Origin: Bacteroidales bacterium
GTDB lineage: Bacteria > Bacteroidota > Bacteroidia > Bacteroidales > Tenuifilaceae
Reading direction: 5' to 3'
DNA length: 33,187 bases
NCBI GenBank assembly: GCA_018056955.1
Contig: JAGPEQ010000023.1
Span: 1-33,187, forward strand
The position numbers were made by a program, and so were the translations under genes. Positions within the stretch are counted from its first letter, which is position 1. Every line of letters starts with the position of its first letter. Shown in pieces: positions 32,649-33,187 of the stretch. The notes under the pieces were generated by a model that did no database searches, had not been told where the DNA came from, and saw only the letters and a program-made list of their open reading frames with translations.

Positions 32649-33187
32649 ATGTACATTATTGTTGTTGGTGCAGGCGAGGTAGGAACGCACTTGGCCAAAA
32701 TGTTAGCCAAGGAATACCACGATGTTACAGTGATTGACCCCGATGAGGAGATGCTTAGTCACGTAACAGCCAGTGCCGATGTACTCACCATACAGGGTTC
32801 AGCAACATCGATAAAGGTTTTGAAGGAGGCTAACATCAAAAAGGCCGATTTGTTTATAGCCGTTGCACACTCTGAGGAAACCAATATAGTCTCGGCAACC
32901 CTTGCCAAAAAGCTTGGCGCCAAAAAGGTAATTGCCCGTATCGACAAGTGGGAATACCTACAACCTAACAACAAGGAAATTTTCCTAAACCTTGGTATCG
33001 ATTCGCTCATCTACCCTGAAAGGCTAGCCGCCCGCGAAATTATCACCCTGCTTGGCCAAACCAGCTCTACTGAGTTTGTCGATTTCTCCGGCGGAAAGCT
33101 TTCGCTCATTGTATTCAAACTCGAAGAGGATTCCCCGGTTGTTGACTATACACTGCTTCAGGCTACCAAGAATACTCAGAATCTGGA
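32649..33187 (+). CDS. trkA: Trk potassium uptake regulatory protein TrkA (partial, continues past the right edge)
   Basis: The reading frame opens at ATG 32649 and runs off the window after 179 codons. It starts with a Rossmann RCK/TrkA-N domain: VVGAGEVGTHLAKML (GxGxxG at 7-12), ribose-binding D30 in VTVIDPDEE, GSATSIKVLKEANIKKADLF and SEETNIVSATLAKKLGAKKV. The first TrkA-C domain begins near FVDFSGGKLSLIVFKL. TrkA binds NAD(H) and gates the TrkH potassium channel at the cytoplasmic face; a trkH gene is expected just after the window. It is on the same strand as comEC, with a 77 bp gap. Confidence 0.95.
   Translation, partial: MYIIVVGAGEVGTHLAKMLAKEYHDVTVIDPDEEMLSHVTASADVLTIQGSATSIKVLKEANIKKADLFIAVAHSEETNIVSATLAKKLGAKKVIARIDKWEYLQPNNKEIFLNLGIDSLIYPERLAAREIITLLGQTSSTEFVDFSGGKLSLIVFKLEEDSPVVDYTLLQATKNTQNL

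Overview
The window looks like a chromosomal segment from an anaerobic member of the Bacteroidota, probably Bacteroidales/Marinilabiliales-like. The reasons are a TonB-dependent receptor with a carboxypeptidase-D-like N-terminal domain, several promoters of the TTTG / TAnnTTTG type peculiar to this phylum, an OmpH chaperone, a short ComEC without an evident lactamase domain, an NtrC-type sigma-54 activator, and an aldehyde:ferredoxin oxidoreductase typical of anaerobes. No rRNA, tRNA, CRISPR array or transposase was seen.

Layout. 1-1418: start of an efflux operon (TetR regulator, then a TolC-type channel running off the left edge). 1718-3871: a large tungsten/molybdenum aldehyde:ferredoxin oxidoreductase with a strong terminator. 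3987-9540: an AT-rich accessory island. It holds a divergent pair (tandem sulfite-oxidase-fold lipoprotein and TonB-dependent receptor), a frameshifted TlpA-like thioredoxin lipoprotein, and a small membrane protein, interleaved with three 128-134 bp hairpin-forming elements in one orientation. These elements have the layout of integron attC sites, and the island reads like an integrase-less cassette cluster. 9881-15483: sigma-54 response regulator, Yip1-like membrane protein, and a large ABCG-type transporter on the other strand. 15603-20504: a lipoprotein, dnaG primase, a tiny PLDc_N-like membrane protein and dihydrolipoyl dehydrogenase. 20737-23702: a C_GCAxxG_C_C redox-type protein convergent with a zinc-type ABC uptake operon (znuA-znuC-znuB order of transcription). 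23703-24510: gene-free region packed with dispersed repeats. 24511-30115: membrane-anchored TPR/SpoIIE phosphatase, glycosyltransferase, OmpH/Skp chaperone, GroES-like protein and a STAS-like small protein. 30448-33187: comEC, preceded by two inverted repeats, and the start of trkA.

How the genes relate. Most of the window is core or housekeeping (dnaG, lpd, trkA, comEC, znu). The accessory island sits cleanly between the AOR terminator and the response regulator. Its base composition, the repeated hairpin elements, the decayed gene and the self-contained divergent pair all point to acquisition in pieces. The most unusual observation is this attC-like cassette cluster; the second is the near-perfect 34 bp palindrome that controls one arm of its divergent gene pair.
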